From Candidatus Woesearchaeota archaeon (lineage in GTDB: Archaea > Nanobdellota > Nanobdellia > Woesearchaeales > GW2011-AR4): a stretch of 64,000 bases of DNA. Positions 51,784 to 60,833 of this stretch are shown piece by piece. The stretch is taken from NCBI GenBank assembly GCA_016185945.1, contig JACPMR010000012.1, forward strand, positions 62,001 to 126,000, given 5' to 3'. Below the pieces are notes generated by a model. That model searched no databases, was not told where the DNA came from, and saw only the letters and a list, made by a program, of their open reading frames with translations. The translations under genes and the position numbers were made by a program. Position 1 is the stretch's first letter. Every line of letters begins with the position of its first letter.

Positions 51784-52040
51784 CTTCAATCCGAAAATTC
51801 GCTTTGCGAATTTTCAATAGTTACAGCTCGGCTTTCGCTTCCCTGCCAGTGACATGCGAGGCTCGCGAAGAGACTCGCTCGCCAGTCACCCGCTCAAGCC
51901 TCGCCTATTAATTCAATGAATTCAGGCGTACTTCCCTGAGCTGGGTTCCCATCAACGACAAAGTTCGTTGACACCTTGTGCAAGTGGGATTTGCAATCCC
52001 ACGGACTTTGCAGATGCTGGGAAGCGAATATTTTTTGAAA
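51784..52040 (+). repeat. Modular intergenic hairpin element, type A with extra modules, copy 9
   Basis: This is the longest copy. The 5' hairpin is GAAAATTCGC-TTT-GCGAATTTTC. Its CGCTT side can pair with a 3' end that has changed in step (AAGCGAATATT instead of AAGCGACG). The central stem GGCTT...AAGCC encloses an extra hairpin GTGACATGCGAG...CTCGC...GTCAC. Within the type A end are inserted CAACGACAAAGTTCGTTGACACC and GTGGGAT-TTGCA-ATCCCAC. It lies between grpE and dnaK. Confidence 0.88.
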
Positions 52041-52073
52041 TTTTTTATAAATTTGTTATTATTGATCTTTGTT

Positions 52074-52571
52074 TTATTTCCCGCTAATCTTTACTTTGCT
52101 GTGCCTCAAAACCTTGTCATTGAGCATATACCCTTTCTGGAATTCCTCCAGAATTGTTTCTTCGGGCTTGTCTGATTCCTCTTTCATCAAAACCTCGTGC
52201 TTGTATGGGTCGAATTTTTCTCCAGTTGCTTTTATCGGCTTCAAGCCTTCTGCCTCAAGCACAGAGTAAAGCTGCGCATAAATGATTTTGATGCCTTCAA
52301 TGAATTTTTCTTTTTCTGTTGTGTTTTTTAACGCTATTTCAAAGCTATCAAGCACAGGCAAAAGCTGTGCAATCACATCAGCATGAGCAAATTTTACAAA
52401 CTCTGTTTTTTCCTTGTCAACCCTCTTTTTGTAATTCTCAAACTCTGCCTGAAGTCTTTTCAAAGTGTCTGTCAACTCTTCGATTTTTTGATTTTTTTCT
52501 TCGAGCTGTTTTTTTAATGAATCTTTCTCGTCTGTTTTTTTCTCTTCCTTCGCTTCTTTTTTCGGTTCCAT
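52074..52571 (-). CDS. grpE: GrpE nucleotide-exchange factor
   Basis: The 165-residue protein has a long N-terminal coiled coil (about 15-65, with EELTDTLKRLQAEFENYKKRVDKEK). The GrpE head domain follows, with LLPVLDSFEIALKN, YAQLYSVLEAEGLKPI, GEKFDPYKHEVLMKEES and EEFQKGYMLNDKVLRHSKVKIS. It releases ADP from DnaK. It is 1 nt from the upstream HEYIH gene. Confidence 0.95.
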   Translation of the reverse strand: MEPKKEAKEEKKTDEKDSLKKQLEEKNQKIEELTDTLKRLQAEFENYKKRVDKEKTEFVKFAHADVIAQLLPVLDSFEIALKNTTEKEKFIEGIKIIYAQLYSVLEAEGLKPIKATGEKFDPYKHEVLMKEESDKPEETILEEFQKGYMLNDKVLRHSKVKISGK

Positions 52572-52572
52572 T

Positions 52573-53076
52573 TTAGTTTATGTAATTAATGTTCTTTTTG
52601 TCAATTCCCATAACAAAATCAATGTTTATGTCAGTCGGCGGCTGGAAGCCGGCAACCGGATAAGTCAGATTAGGCATGAATTTTTGCATATTTGTAGTTA
52701 ACTGGGTTATTGTATGCTCTTCGCCAAAGTAATGCCTGCTGATTTCATAGACAAGCTGTCTTGTCTGGGCTTCGTCAAGAGAGCCGATTGAATGGATGTA
52801 TTCATGCAATATTATATGGAAAAGATAAAAATTATACAATGAAGGGTTTGTCCGGAATAATCTTGCCAATGGCTTTTTGTTGATGATTATTGTGTTGGCA
52901 TCCAATGAATAAAACGCCCCTATAAAGCCCCTGTCATGCATGCCCAAATCCGTCAAGCCGACCATCAGCCCAGCTTGCTCCAAGCCAAGATATTCTCTGA
53001 CAATCTCTTTCACTATTTCAAATATGTCGCTGATTGTATTTGCGTTTTTGATACTTTTTTCGTGATTCATTTTCAA
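52573..53076 (-). CDS. Putative zinc metallopeptidase-like protein (HExxH)
   Basis: The 167-residue protein contains HIILHEYIHSIGSLDEAQTRQLVYEISRHYFG, with the HEYIH form of the HExxH zinc motif and a possible third ligand downstream. It lacks a signal peptide. It may be a small intracellular protease or an inactive relative; it heads the grpE-dnaK series, suggesting a proteostasis role. Confidence 0.75.
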   Translation of the reverse strand: MKMNHEKSIKNANTISDIFEIVKEIVREYLGLEQAGLMVGLTDLGMHDRGFIGAFYSLDANTIIINKKPLARLFRTNPSLYNFYLFHIILHEYIHSIGSLDEAQTRQLVYEISRHYFGEEHTITQLTTNMQKFMPNLTYPVAGFQPPTDINIDFVMGIDKKNINYIN

Positions 53077-53154
53077 AAAACCACCAAATCTCTTGTTGAG
53101 TTTAAATCAACGAAATGTAGGTAAAACCAACTAATATATAAAGTTTTCGGCAAA

Positions 53155-53187
53155 AGTTTATATATAAGGACTCTTAGAGAGTGCTTA
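53155..53187 (+). promoter_or_regulatory. Leaderless promoter with inverted repeat
   Basis: TTTATATATAAG is centred near 53161, 26 nt before the ATG at 53187. ACTCT-TAG-AGAGT lies between box and start and may be an operator for the encoded HTH protein. A second TATA-like box lies at 53129-53141. Confidence 0.55.
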
Positions 53188-53594
53188 TGGTATTCATAAG
53201 GCAGAGAATAACCATTGTGCACATAAGGAAGCCCTCAGAGCATAATGTGAATCAGGAACTGCAATGGCTGGGTTCATCTCTTGGGTTATTTAACTTAAGG
53301 GATAAGGACAAAAGCACTTTTAGGTTATTTATAGAACTATTGAAGTCAGCCAAAGCAGACAAGTCATTGACTAGCGATGAGCTTGCTGCAAGATTAGCGT
53401 TATCAAGAGGCACAATAATCCACCATATAAATAAGCTTATGGAATCTGGCTTGGTAATTCATGAAGGCAACACCTATATCTTAAGGGTCGATAATCTTAA
53501 AGCGCTGATTGATGAGGTTGAGAAAGATATCAAAAGAGCATGCGAGGACTTAAAAGAAGTTGCAAAGGAGATTGACAGTAGGTTGGGGTTGTGA
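53187..53594 (+). CDS. Winged-helix (ArsR-like) transcription regulator
   Basis: The product is about 135 residues from the ATG at 53187, favoured by promoter spacing. The winged HTH is KSLTSDELAARLALSRGTIIHHINKLMESGLVIHEGNTYILR (about 65-110), followed by a helical dimerisation tail (EVEKDIKRACEDLKEVAKEID). It is divergent from the grpE-dnaK group. By analogy with archaeal heat-shock repressors it may control those genes, but that is inference from position. Confidence 0.85.
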   Translation: MVFIRQRITIVHIRKPSEHNVNQELQWLGSSLGLFNLRDKDKSTFRLFIELLKSAKADKSLTSDELAARLALSRGTIIHHINKLMESGLVIHEGNTYILRVDNLKALIDEVEKDIKRACEDLKEVAKEIDSRLGL

Positions 53595-53599
53595 TTAAA

Positions 53600-54655
53600 C
53601 TACGCAGATTGTTTATATGGCACACTATAAGTCGGATCATTATAACGAATTCTCAATGCCCTAATGATTCTTGGTACTAATTTGTCAATGTTTTCAATAG
53701 CAACTTGAACCAGATTTAATGTTGTACTAACCTTTTGTGCTATGCTATCTATGCCTTTGTACCCTTTACCAATTGCTTTGTAAACACGACTTGCTAATGA
53801 TAAAGTCAATGATGTTCCTTTCAAACTAGTACTCCTTTTTATACTGACTCCTCTTTCTTTCGCATAAGAGCAAAGTACATAGGGAGGAATATCTGCAAAA
53901 TATGCTGCATCGGGAATGCTCATGCCTAATCTATATATTTTTAGTCCAATTTTTTTCTGTTCCGTTGAAAACTTATGTACAACTCTGCTTCCAGATGGGG
54001 GTTCAAGTCCGACGGATTTAAGTATGTATCCAACCACTGTTGCACTCATGCCTAAAGGTTTGCCTAATTCTGCCAACGACATTTTTACTCCCTTATTTTT
54101 CGCAGTTTCATATCTTTGGAATAATATAATGCAATCCCTTATTGAATACCTCACAAATTTTTGTGTCCTCGCATATTGAACTGCTTTCTGAACAGCCCAT
54201 TCTTTGCTGTCTGCCAATTTCATAAGTTCGGCTTCAAGAGGGCTTATTTGTCTTTGAGCATTTCTTAATTCAATCCTTTGTTGCCTCTCTGCCGCTTTGC
54301 GCTCTGCACTTTTCTTAAGCCAAAGCCCATACTTATCACTTGCAATCATATATTGACGTGCTCTTGCTCGAGTAACATTCCCTGCTTTGGCTATCTCCTC
54401 TTGAGTTGCGCCTTCTCGTATTTTGGCATTCATTCCAGGATATCCGACAGACAAATCACGAGGCAATTCTATTCCTTCTTCATTACAAACCCTTTCCAGT
54501 ATTCCTGGCTTTAATTGATTGTCCATGTAAAAAGCCGCGAAATAATCTACACCCTTAGCAAATGCCTTACGAATCTCTTTGACTATTGCTTTAATTTCCA
54601 TATCTGTTAATCTTTTGCCATGATATGAACCAACTATAATTTCTAGTATAGACAT
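53600..54655 (-). CDS. Multi-HTH DNA-binding protein, lineage-specific
   Basis: The 351-residue basic protein has at least three helix-turn-helix-like segments: GATQEEIAKAGNVTRARARQYM (about 80), KMSLAELGKPLGMSATVVGYIL (about 190) and MSIPDAAYFADIPPYVLCSY (about 245). Such layouts occur in sigma-like or replication/partition proteins. No catalytic domain is visible. Its promoter carries a TATA near 54690. It converges on the regulator gene with a 5-nt gap. Confidence 0.65.
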   Translation of the reverse strand: MSILEIIVGSYHGKRLTDMEIKAIVKEIRKAFAKGVDYFAAFYMDNQLKPGILERVCNEEGIELPRDLSVGYPGMNAKIREGATQEEIAKAGNVTRARARQYMIASDKYGLWLKKSAERKAAERQQRIELRNAQRQISPLEAELMKLADSKEWAVQKAVQYARTQKFVRYSIRDCIILFQRYETAKNKGVKMSLAELGKPLGMSATVVGYILKSVGLEPPSGSRVVHKFSTEQKKIGLKIYRLGMSIPDAAYFADIPPYVLCSYAKERGVSIKRSTSLKGTSLTLSLASRVYKAIGKGYKGIDSIAQKVSTTLNLVQVAIENIDKLVPRIIRALRIRYNDPTYSVPYKQSA

Positions 54656-54781
54656 ATCTTGTGCCTATACGTCCTCTTTTATAAATATTACCATTATAAA
54701 GTGGTATATGTACGTAAATTCTAAATTTTAAAAGTAAGAATAGTAGTAAATTATAAATACCAGTATTCAAAGTTTTAAGCC

Positions 54782-56260
54782 ATGAAAAAAGGCGCTTTGA
54801 TTCTGGCGTTTTTGTTAATAATGCCAATTGCTCTTGCAGACATTACAATAATAACCGACCAAAACATATATAATCTTGGCAATAAAATCAAAGCATCCGC
54901 TTCTATTATACAAAGCGAAAATTTCGAAGGATTGTTCAAATTGACGATTTCCTGCGACAATTACAATCTGCAGTATTTCCTAACTCCTATTAGTTTGGAG
55001 CCGAATTTCAGGACAGCAGTCAATGTGCCTGAATTAGTGGCATCCTCTTCAATGCTTGGAAACTGCACAATTATTGGGGAATTGCTGACAAATGACAATC
55101 TACTGGTTGAGAATAGGCAGTCAAATGCTTTCAGCATTACAAGACAACTTGCAGTTCTGCCTGTGAAAAGCAAAATCACTGCCTTGCCAGACGAGACATT
55201 GCAGATTAATGGCGTGGTCAACGAGGCATTCGGCAACAATGTGCTAAAAACAGCGATGAAAATCGCCATGGACAATAACACATACACAACAGACGCAATC
55301 AATGGAAAGTTCAACATGACTCTGGGGCTGCAAGCAAACATAAAGTCAGGAAGGCACACATTGGAGATAAGCGCTTATGACACCAAAAACAATTTTGGCT
55401 CTGCTTTAATTGAATTGGAAATAACAGCAATTCCGACATACATAAAGATAGATATAAGCGGAGCCCAATTGCAGCCAGGCTACAAAGTTGAGATTGTTTC
55501 TTCCCTATACGATCAGGCAGATGACTTGATAAATGCTTCTTTGGATCTTGAATTAACTTCACCAAGCAAAAGCAAGGTATTCCTAAAGGCGGTGCAGAGC
55601 GATGAACAGATTGGGTATGAGTTCAGCCAGTATGCTGAACCAGGGCTTTATACCCTAATCAGCTCTTACAAAAACCTTCTGGCACAATCAACAATAAACA
55701 TATCAACTATAAGGGGGGTAAAAATAAGATATGACAATGAAGTTGTCTTGGTTGAAAACATAGGCAATGTGATTTTTGAAGATGAGCTGACTTTTATTCT
55801 GGAAAGTGAATCAAAAAAATACCCGATAACAAAGAAAGTCAAGGTTGAACCAGGCAAGGCAATAAGCATTGACTTGTCAAAGGAAGTGCCTTTCGGCATT
55901 TACGACGTCGTGCTCCCGGTAAAAGAAGGCTTGGAGCCATTAAAGGAAGAGATAGATGAAAAAATCAAAAATCTCACAGAGTCTGCCATTCAAAAGCTGG
56001 CAGCTGAAAAAGAAAAATTACTGGCAAAAGACGTCACGATACATGATGACAGGCCTCTTTATAAAAAATTCGCAAGCAGCTTTTCTTCAATCAGTAGCGG
56101 TTTAATAGGTTCTGATGGCATACTTACAAAGAATCCCTTGATTGCGCCGATAATCCTGGTTGTTATATTGCTGGCGGTAGTATTCCGCTATGGAAGAAGG
56201 CCGATAATGAGGTTGATAAAAGGCAAAAAAGACGATGAGAATAAGGAAAATGAGGCTTAG
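54782..56260 (+). CDS. Membrane-anchored Ig-like surface protein
   Basis: The 492-residue protein has a signal peptide (MKKGALILAFLLIMPIALA). Four or so beta-sandwich repeats follow, with macroglobulin/Ig-like phrases (TIITDQNIYNLGNKIKASASI, YIKIDISGAQLQPGYKVEIV), then a helical stalk (about 380-425), and one transmembrane helix near 455 with a basic, acidic-tailed cytoplasmic end. It probably belongs to the cell envelope. Its stop overlaps the end of the zinc-ribbon gene on the other strand. Confidence 0.8.
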   Translation: MKKGALILAFLLIMPIALADITIITDQNIYNLGNKIKASASIIQSENFEGLFKLTISCDNYNLQYFLTPISLEPNFRTAVNVPELVASSSMLGNCTIIGELLTNDNLLVENRQSNAFSITRQLAVLPVKSKITALPDETLQINGVVNEAFGNNVLKTAMKIAMDNNTYTTDAINGKFNMTLGLQANIKSGRHTLEISAYDTKNNFGSALIELEITAIPTYIKIDISGAQLQPGYKVEIVSSLYDQADDLINASLDLELTSPSKSKVFLKAVQSDEQIGYEFSQYAEPGLYTLISSYKNLLAQSTINISTIRGVKIRYDNEVVLVENIGNVIFEDELTFILESESKKYPITKKVKVEPGKAISIDLSKEVPFGIYDVVLPVKEGLEPLKEEIDEKIKNLTESAIQKLAAEKEKLLAKDVTIHDDRPLYKKFASSFSSISSGLIGSDGILTKNPLIAPIILVVILLAVVFRYGRRPIMRLIKGKKDDENKENEA

Positions 56261-56436
56261 CTTCTTCTTTTTCTTTCTTCATCCATTGCTCCAAATTCAC
56301 CAAAGGTTTCATTAAGAAAGTCCTGCGCTGTTTTCAGCAAGCCGACAGAACCCTCTTTCGAGCAATAAGGGCACCTAGGCGGGATTTTTTCTTTTCTGAA
56401 CTTGAATCCGCAACTGCGACATTCCAAATCAATCAT
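56257..56436 (-). CDS. Small zinc-ribbon protein
   Basis: The 59-residue ORF is just below the track cutoff. MIDLECRSCGFKF and PPRCPYCSKEGSVGLL give a CxxC...CxxC ribbon, and the C-terminus is charged. A ribbon of this form resembles FmdB or rubredoxin-like regulatory proteins. It overlaps the 3' end of the surface-protein gene by 4 nt. A type B element lies upstream of it. Confidence 0.78.
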   Translation of the reverse strand: MIDLECRSCGFKFRKEKIPPRCPYCSKEGSVGLLKTAQDFLNETFGEFGAMDEERKRRS

Positions 56437-56550
56437 AACACTACCTTGTAGTAAGAAGTATATAAATTTTGTGGGAAAATCAGTCAGAAAATCTAAAAAA
56501 CAATAAAATTATTTTCCAATAACGAGGCTTCCTAAAAACAATAAATTAAT

Positions 56551-56740
56551 TTTTTCAATCACGTGGGCTTCCCACAACGGCAAAGTCCGTTGACACCTTG
56601 TGGGTTTCGCTTCGCTCAAGCCCACATGAGGGAGCCACAGCCTCTTCTGTCTGCACTTGATTGTTGAAGTTTATAGTGCCTTAATAAAAAGCGGTTCACT
56701 TTCTGCACGTATACGGCAAAAAGTCGCTCTCGGGATTGAA
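56551..56740 (+). repeat. Modular intergenic hairpin element, type B, copy 10
   Basis: The terminal repeat is TTCAATC...GGATTGAA. The 5' hairpin is GTGGG-CTT-CCCAC. Inside is CAACGGCAAAGTCCGTTGACACCTTGTG, matching the insert of copy 9 with a compensatory change. A hairpin GCACT...AGTGC and the type B end AAAAGCGG-TTC-ACTTT...AAAGT-CGCTCTCGGG follow. It lies between the zinc-ribbon and L15e genes. Confidence 0.87.
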
Positions 56741-56793
56741 TTAGCTTATAACTATTTCTTTGTTTAAATTTAATTTTGTCAATTTTTAAAAAC

Positions 56794-57366
56794 TTAATTT
56801 CCCTTTCTATTATGTGCCCTTAAGCTAGGCCTTATCTTTTCCGCGCCTTTGCCTTTGTGCAATAATCCCCTTGCTCTTTTGCCTGCGCTTGTCAGTCCTC
56901 TTTCAGACCTTCCCTTGTGGTTTAGAATCCAATTTATATTAGAATCCGCAAGTATTGAAGGGTTGGTTCTATCAACTAAAATAACTTCATACCAATAATG
57001 CAAGCCGTCTTCTGCAACATAATAGCTGCTGAGAACTTCGCAGTTTGGATATTTGTCTGCTGCCCTGTTTTCGGCAACTGCTTGGTAATTCATAGTCAAG
57101 TCTTTTCTTCTGCCCATTGCCTTTGGCCTTCGGGGATGCCTTATTTGTGGGCGTTGCCTGCCCCCCCTTGTTACTCTCTGCCTTACTATTACGAAGCCAG
57201 GCTTTGCTTTATAACCTAAAGAACGAGCCCTGTCAAGCCGTGTCGGTCTTTCAATCCTTATAGTTGCCGGCTCCCTGCGCCACTTGATGATGCGCTGCTG
57301 CCACAAGTCTTCTAGAGTTTCAGTTGGTTTTCTCCAAGCTTCCCTAATATATTGATACATTCCCAT
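56794..57366 (-). CDS. rpl15e: Ribosomal protein L15e
   Basis: The product is about 190 residues from the ATG at 57366 behind [19 protein letters not shown] and the [29 protein letters not shown] core are diagnostic of L15e, which is found only in archaea and eukaryotes. The C-terminal region is basic. The track extension to 57423 includes the leader. Confidence 0.96.
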   Translation of the reverse strand: MGMYQYIREAWRKPTETLEDLWQQRIIKWRREPATIRIERPTRLDRARSLGYKAKPGFVIVRQRVTRGGRQRPQIRHPRRPKAMGRRKDLTMNYQAVAENRAADKYPNCEVLSSYYVAEDGLHYWYEVILVDRTNPSILADSNINWILNHKGRSERGLTSAGKRARGLLHKGKGAEKIRPSLRAHNRKGN

Positions 57367-57430
57367 TTTAGCCTCCATTGTTTGAATTTTAATTAATTTA
57401 AGTTCAGGTAAGCTACTACCCACATCCTCG

Positions 57431-57494
57431 CTAACTAGTTATTTTAAGCAATTTATAAATATATTGGAAATCTTTTTATACAATCACTAGTTAG
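57431..57494. promoter_or_regulatory. Divergent promoter region with flanking inverted repeat
   Basis: CTAACTAGT (57431-57439) and ACTAGTTAG (57486-57494) are a perfect 9-bp inverted repeat, 46 bp apart, enclosing the TATA boxes of rpl15e and the sugar isomerase gene. A dimeric regulator or looping protein could use both sites. Confidence 0.45.
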
Positions 57495-57505
57495 TAAGTT
57501 CTAAA

Positions 57506-58474
57506 ATGCCAATCGACAACTCCAATATGCTAAAAGTTATTGAGGATTTTCCTCAGCAATGCAAAACCGCTTTGGAACTGCCAAAAGGAATGTCTGTTTC
57601 TGGAAAGGTTGACAAAATTGTTGTCTGCGGAATGGGCGGCTCTGCTGTTGGCGGAGATTTATTGAAAATCTGCATGCACGATTCAAAAATTCCTGTTTTT
57701 GTTGTTCGGGATTACAAAGTGCCTGATTTTGTGGATGAAAACACCTTGGTTTTTGCTGTTTCTTATTCTGGCAATACGGAGGAAACTCTTGCAGCATATG
57801 AAGATGCTTTGAAGAAAAAAGCAAGAATTGTTGCTGTCACAAGCGGCGGGCAGCTCGGTTCAATGGCGAAAAGGGTTGTCAAGATTCCAGCCGGGCTGCA
57901 GCCGAGGGCAGCGCTTGGCTACTTGTTTTTTCCTGTCTTGGGGGTTTTAGTTAATTCAGGAATTGCGGATGTCAAAGGAAAGGAAGTTGAGGAGATGCTT
58001 GACATTCTGTCAAAAACTGACGAATTCAAAGCAGTCGGAGAAAGAATCGCAAAAAAAATTGGGCAGAGAACTCCTATAGTTTATGCTTCTGAAATGCTTG
58101 CGCCAGTTGCTTACCGCTGGAAAACGCAATTTAATGAAAACAGCAAGGTCGCATCATTCTGTCATACGTTTTCAGAAATGAACCACAATGAGATTGCCGG
58201 ATTCCAGACAATGAACAGAAGCGATTTCATCGCGATTTTTATCCGGGACAAGCACGACAATGAAAGGATAAAGAAAAGGATGGACATAACAAAAGAGATA
58301 ATCTCAACAAGAGTTGATGTCGAGGAGGTTTTCACAAAAGGAGAGCATCTATTGTCAAGAATTTTCTCGGGGATTTACTATGGTGATTTTGCTTCTTATT
58401 ATCTTGCGATTGCAAACAGGGTTGACCCAACGCCTGTAACTGTTATTGAGACTTTGAAGAAGAAGTTGAGGTAA
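57506..58474 (+). CDS. Bifunctional phosphoglucose/phosphomannose isomerase
   Basis: The 322-residue SIS-domain protein has VVCGMGGSAVGGDLL, AVSYSGNTEETLAAYEDA and VAVTSGGQLG in the N-terminal SIS domain, and ENSKVASFCHTFSEMNHNEIAGF with the conserved His and Glu in the C-terminal domain, typical of the archaeal PGI/PMI family. It interconverts glucose-6-P, mannose-6-P and fructose-6-P. A CTTTTTATAC box sits ~29 nt upstream. Confidence 0.93.
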   Translation: MPIDNSNMLKVIEDFPQQCKTALELPKGMSVSGKVDKIVVCGMGGSAVGGDLLKICMHDSKIPVFVVRDYKVPDFVDENTLVFAVSYSGNTEETLAAYEDALKKKARIVAVTSGGQLGSMAKRVVKIPAGLQPRAALGYLFFPVLGVLVNSGIADVKGKEVEEMLDILSKTDEFKAVGERIAKKIGQRTPIVYASEMLAPVAYRWKTQFNENSKVASFCHTFSEMNHNEIAGFQTMNRSDFIAIFIRDKHDNERIKKRMDITKEIISTRVDVEEVFTKGEHLLSRIFSGIYYGDFASYYLAIANRVDPTPVTVIETLKKKLR

Positions 58475-58547
58475 AGATATAAATTTTAATTGTTTAAACT
58501 TTAAAATAACAACAACTTTTATATAATTTCAAGCATTAACTTGTGTT

Positions 58548-60614
58548 ATGCTCCTCAAATCAATAAAACTTCACAACATAAGAAGCTATGAAGACGAAGA
58601 GATAAATTTTCCTATCGGCTCTGTTCTTCTTGCAGGCGACATCGGCTCTGGCAAATCAACCATACTTCTTGCAATAGAGTTTGCTATATTCGGCGCAAAG
58701 AAAGGAGAGCTTCCAGCTTACACTCTATTAAAGCACGGAAAAAAAGAGGGTTATGTAGAATTAAAAATGCAGATTGATGGCAAGGAAATACTGATAAAAA
58801 GAACACTAAAAAGAAGCAATGAAGATATAAAGCAGGAAACTGGGTATGTTATTGTCAACGGACTGAAAAAAGAAGCCACATCGGAGGAATTAAGGGCAAT
58901 AACGCTTGACTTGCTTGGCTATCCGAAAGAATTAATCAAGAAAGGGAAGGATTTGATTTATCGCTATACGGTCTATACCCCCCAAGAGGAGATGAAGCAG
59001 ATTCTATACGACACAAAAGAAAACCGCCTTGAAACTTTGAGAAAAGTGTTTAACATCGACAAATACAAAAGAGTGAGGGAAAACTCAAAAATTATAACAA
59101 CTTCTTTGCGGGAGAAAAAAAAGCACCTGGAAGGATTCATTCTTGATTTAGATTACAAAAAGAAAGAACTTGAAGAAAGAAAAGAGGAAATTTTGGAGAT
59201 AGACAATAGAATAAACAATATGCTCCCTAAGATTGAAGAAGTCAGAAATATCCTCACTGAAAAAAAGAACTCTCTTGATAGCATTGAAAGTGAAATCAAA
59301 GAATTAAATATTCTGAAAAAGGAATTGGGCATTGCAGAAGCAAATCTCAGCCACAAGATAGAACAAAACAACAGGCTGAATGATGAAATAAAATTATTGG
59401 AAAAACAAATCGGGCAACTTGGGGAAGAGCTAAAGGATAAAAAATTGGACGAGCTGGACAACATAATCAAAAAAATAGAAGAAAAAGAGAATGAAATAAA
59501 TCAGGCAGAAAAAAATTACAATGGCACTATAAGGGGACTAAGGGAAATAGAAGTCAGGATAGAGAATTGCAATGAAACTATTAGAAAAATAGAGTCTCTT
59601 GAGATATGTCCGCTCTGCGAGCAGAAAGTTGACGAAAGCCACAAGCACGAAATACACTCGAGGGAGAACAAAAAATATGAGGAACTGCTCGAACAGGTAA
59701 AAAATCACAAGCAAGAAGAAGCAAACCTGGAAAAAATAAGGATGGGCCTGAAAAAGGAAAGAGATTTCTTGGTTAAGGAACAAAGTCATTTCAATGTTAT
59801 AAGATACAAGTTTGACAGCTTAAATGAAAAAACCAGCTTGAGAGAAGAGAAATCAAATTTAAAGGAGAAGATAAGGAAAGAAATAGGATTGCTGAATGCA
59901 AAAAAAATCGAATTAAGTGAGAAAATTGGTAACTTTTCTGAAGTAGATGAAAGATACAAAATTGCAAAAAAGGAAATCGACGAGATAGCACAACAGGAGA
60001 AATTTCTTGAATTGGAGAAAAGGGATTATGAGTCAAAAAAATCAACAACAAAAATGTTTATTTCCAGAATAGAAAAAGAGATTGCCGAAAAGGAAAAGGC
60101 AAAGGGAAAGCTTGCCTATATCTCCCAATTAAGCAACTGGATTGATGAGATGTTTGTGAACCTGATGTCAACAATGGAGAAGCATGTTATGGTTAACATC
60201 CACTCTCAGTTTAATGAGTTGTTCAGGAGCTGGTTTGATACTTTACTGGAAGACGAATCAATCAATATAAGGGTTGATGAAGAATTTACACCGATAATTG
60301 AGCAGGACGGCTATGAAACATATATAGAAAATTTAAGCGGCGGTGAAAAAACTTCTGTTGCATTGTCTTATAGATTAGCTTTGAACAAGGTAATCAACGA
60401 TATTGTTGCAGGCATTAAAACTAAAGAAATAATAATGTTGGATGAGCCGACTGACGGGTTCAGCGGGGAGCAGCTCGATAAAGTCAGGGATGTTTTGAAT
60501 CAGCTTAATATGAAACAGATTATTATAGTCTCTCACGAAAGCAAAATTGAAAGTTTTGTTGATAATGTGATAAGGGTGGAGAAAAAGGATAATGTAAGTG
60601 TTGTAAGCACGTAG
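58548..60614 (+). CDS. rad50: Rad50/SMC-like repair ATPase with zinc hook
   Basis: The 688-residue protein has Walker A GDIGSGKSTILLAIEFA at the N-terminus, long coiled coils (about 180-350 and 390-560) joined by a zinc hook CPLCEQKV near 360, and the C-terminal signature NLSGGEKTSVALSYRLAL with Walker B IIMLDEPTDGFS. It is short for Rad50 because of compact coiled coils, but all ATPase parts are present. It tethers and processes DNA ends with Mre11, which is not in the window. The TATA box is centred 26 nt before the ATG. Confidence 0.9.
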   Translation: MLLKSIKLHNIRSYEDEEINFPIGSVLLAGDIGSGKSTILLAIEFAIFGAKKGELPAYTLLKHGKKEGYVELKMQIDGKEILIKRTLKRSNEDIKQETGYVIVNGLKKEATSEELRAITLDLLGYPKELIKKGKDLIYRYTVYTPQEEMKQILYDTKENRLETLRKVFNIDKYKRVRENSKIITTSLREKKKHLEGFILDLDYKKKELEERKEEILEIDNRINNMLPKIEEVRNILTEKKNSLDSIESEIKELNILKKELGIAEANLSHKIEQNNRLNDEIKLLEKQIGQLGEELKDKKLDELDNIIKKIEEKENEINQAEKNYNGTIRGLREIEVRIENCNETIRKIESLEICPLCEQKVDESHKHEIHSRENKKYEELLEQVKNHKQEEANLEKIRMGLKKERDFLVKEQSHFNVIRYKFDSLNEKTSLREEKSNLKEKIRKEIGLLNAKKIELSEKIGNFSEVDERYKIAKKEIDEIAQQEKFLELEKRDYESKKSTTKMFISRIEKEIAEKEKAKGKLAYISQLSNWIDEMFVNLMSTMEKHVMVNIHSQFNELFRSWFDTLLEDESINIRVDEEFTPIIEQDGYETYIENLSGGEKTSVALSYRLALNKVINDIVAGIKTKEIIMLDEPTDGFSGEQLDKVRDVLNQLNMKQIIIVSHESKIESFVDNVIRVEKKDNVSVVST

Positions 60615-60764
60615 GTTCTACTGCCTTTTATTGTTTATATCAAGTAGTAATCTATTTTTGGGAATTCATTTGACTATCTTGAACTACATGCGTCTCCATT
60701 TTAATTTTATTTAATATTATTGATTAGAAATATCTGTTTTAAACCGAAACCATTGACAAATCGC

Positions 60765-60801
60765 ATTTTTCGGGCTTTGCTCTGCTTTGCAAAGCGAAAC
60801 C
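60765..60801 (+). repeat. Isolated hairpin upstream of the small zinc ribbon
   Basis: TTTCG-GG-CTTTGC...GCAAAGCGAAA forms an 11-bp stem with a two-base bulge around TCTGCTTT. It resembles the 5' hairpin arms of the modular elements but has no other module. It sits just upstream of the TATA box of the next gene. Confidence 0.4.
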
Positions 60802-60833
60802 TTTAAAAAGCCAATACCACACGAATTATCCAT

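Noticed and set aside
5660-56740. Elements as simple transcription terminators
   Set aside because: Several lie between genes that appear to be one operon, they are far longer than needed and share internal conserved motifs; a partial processing or termination role is not excluded.
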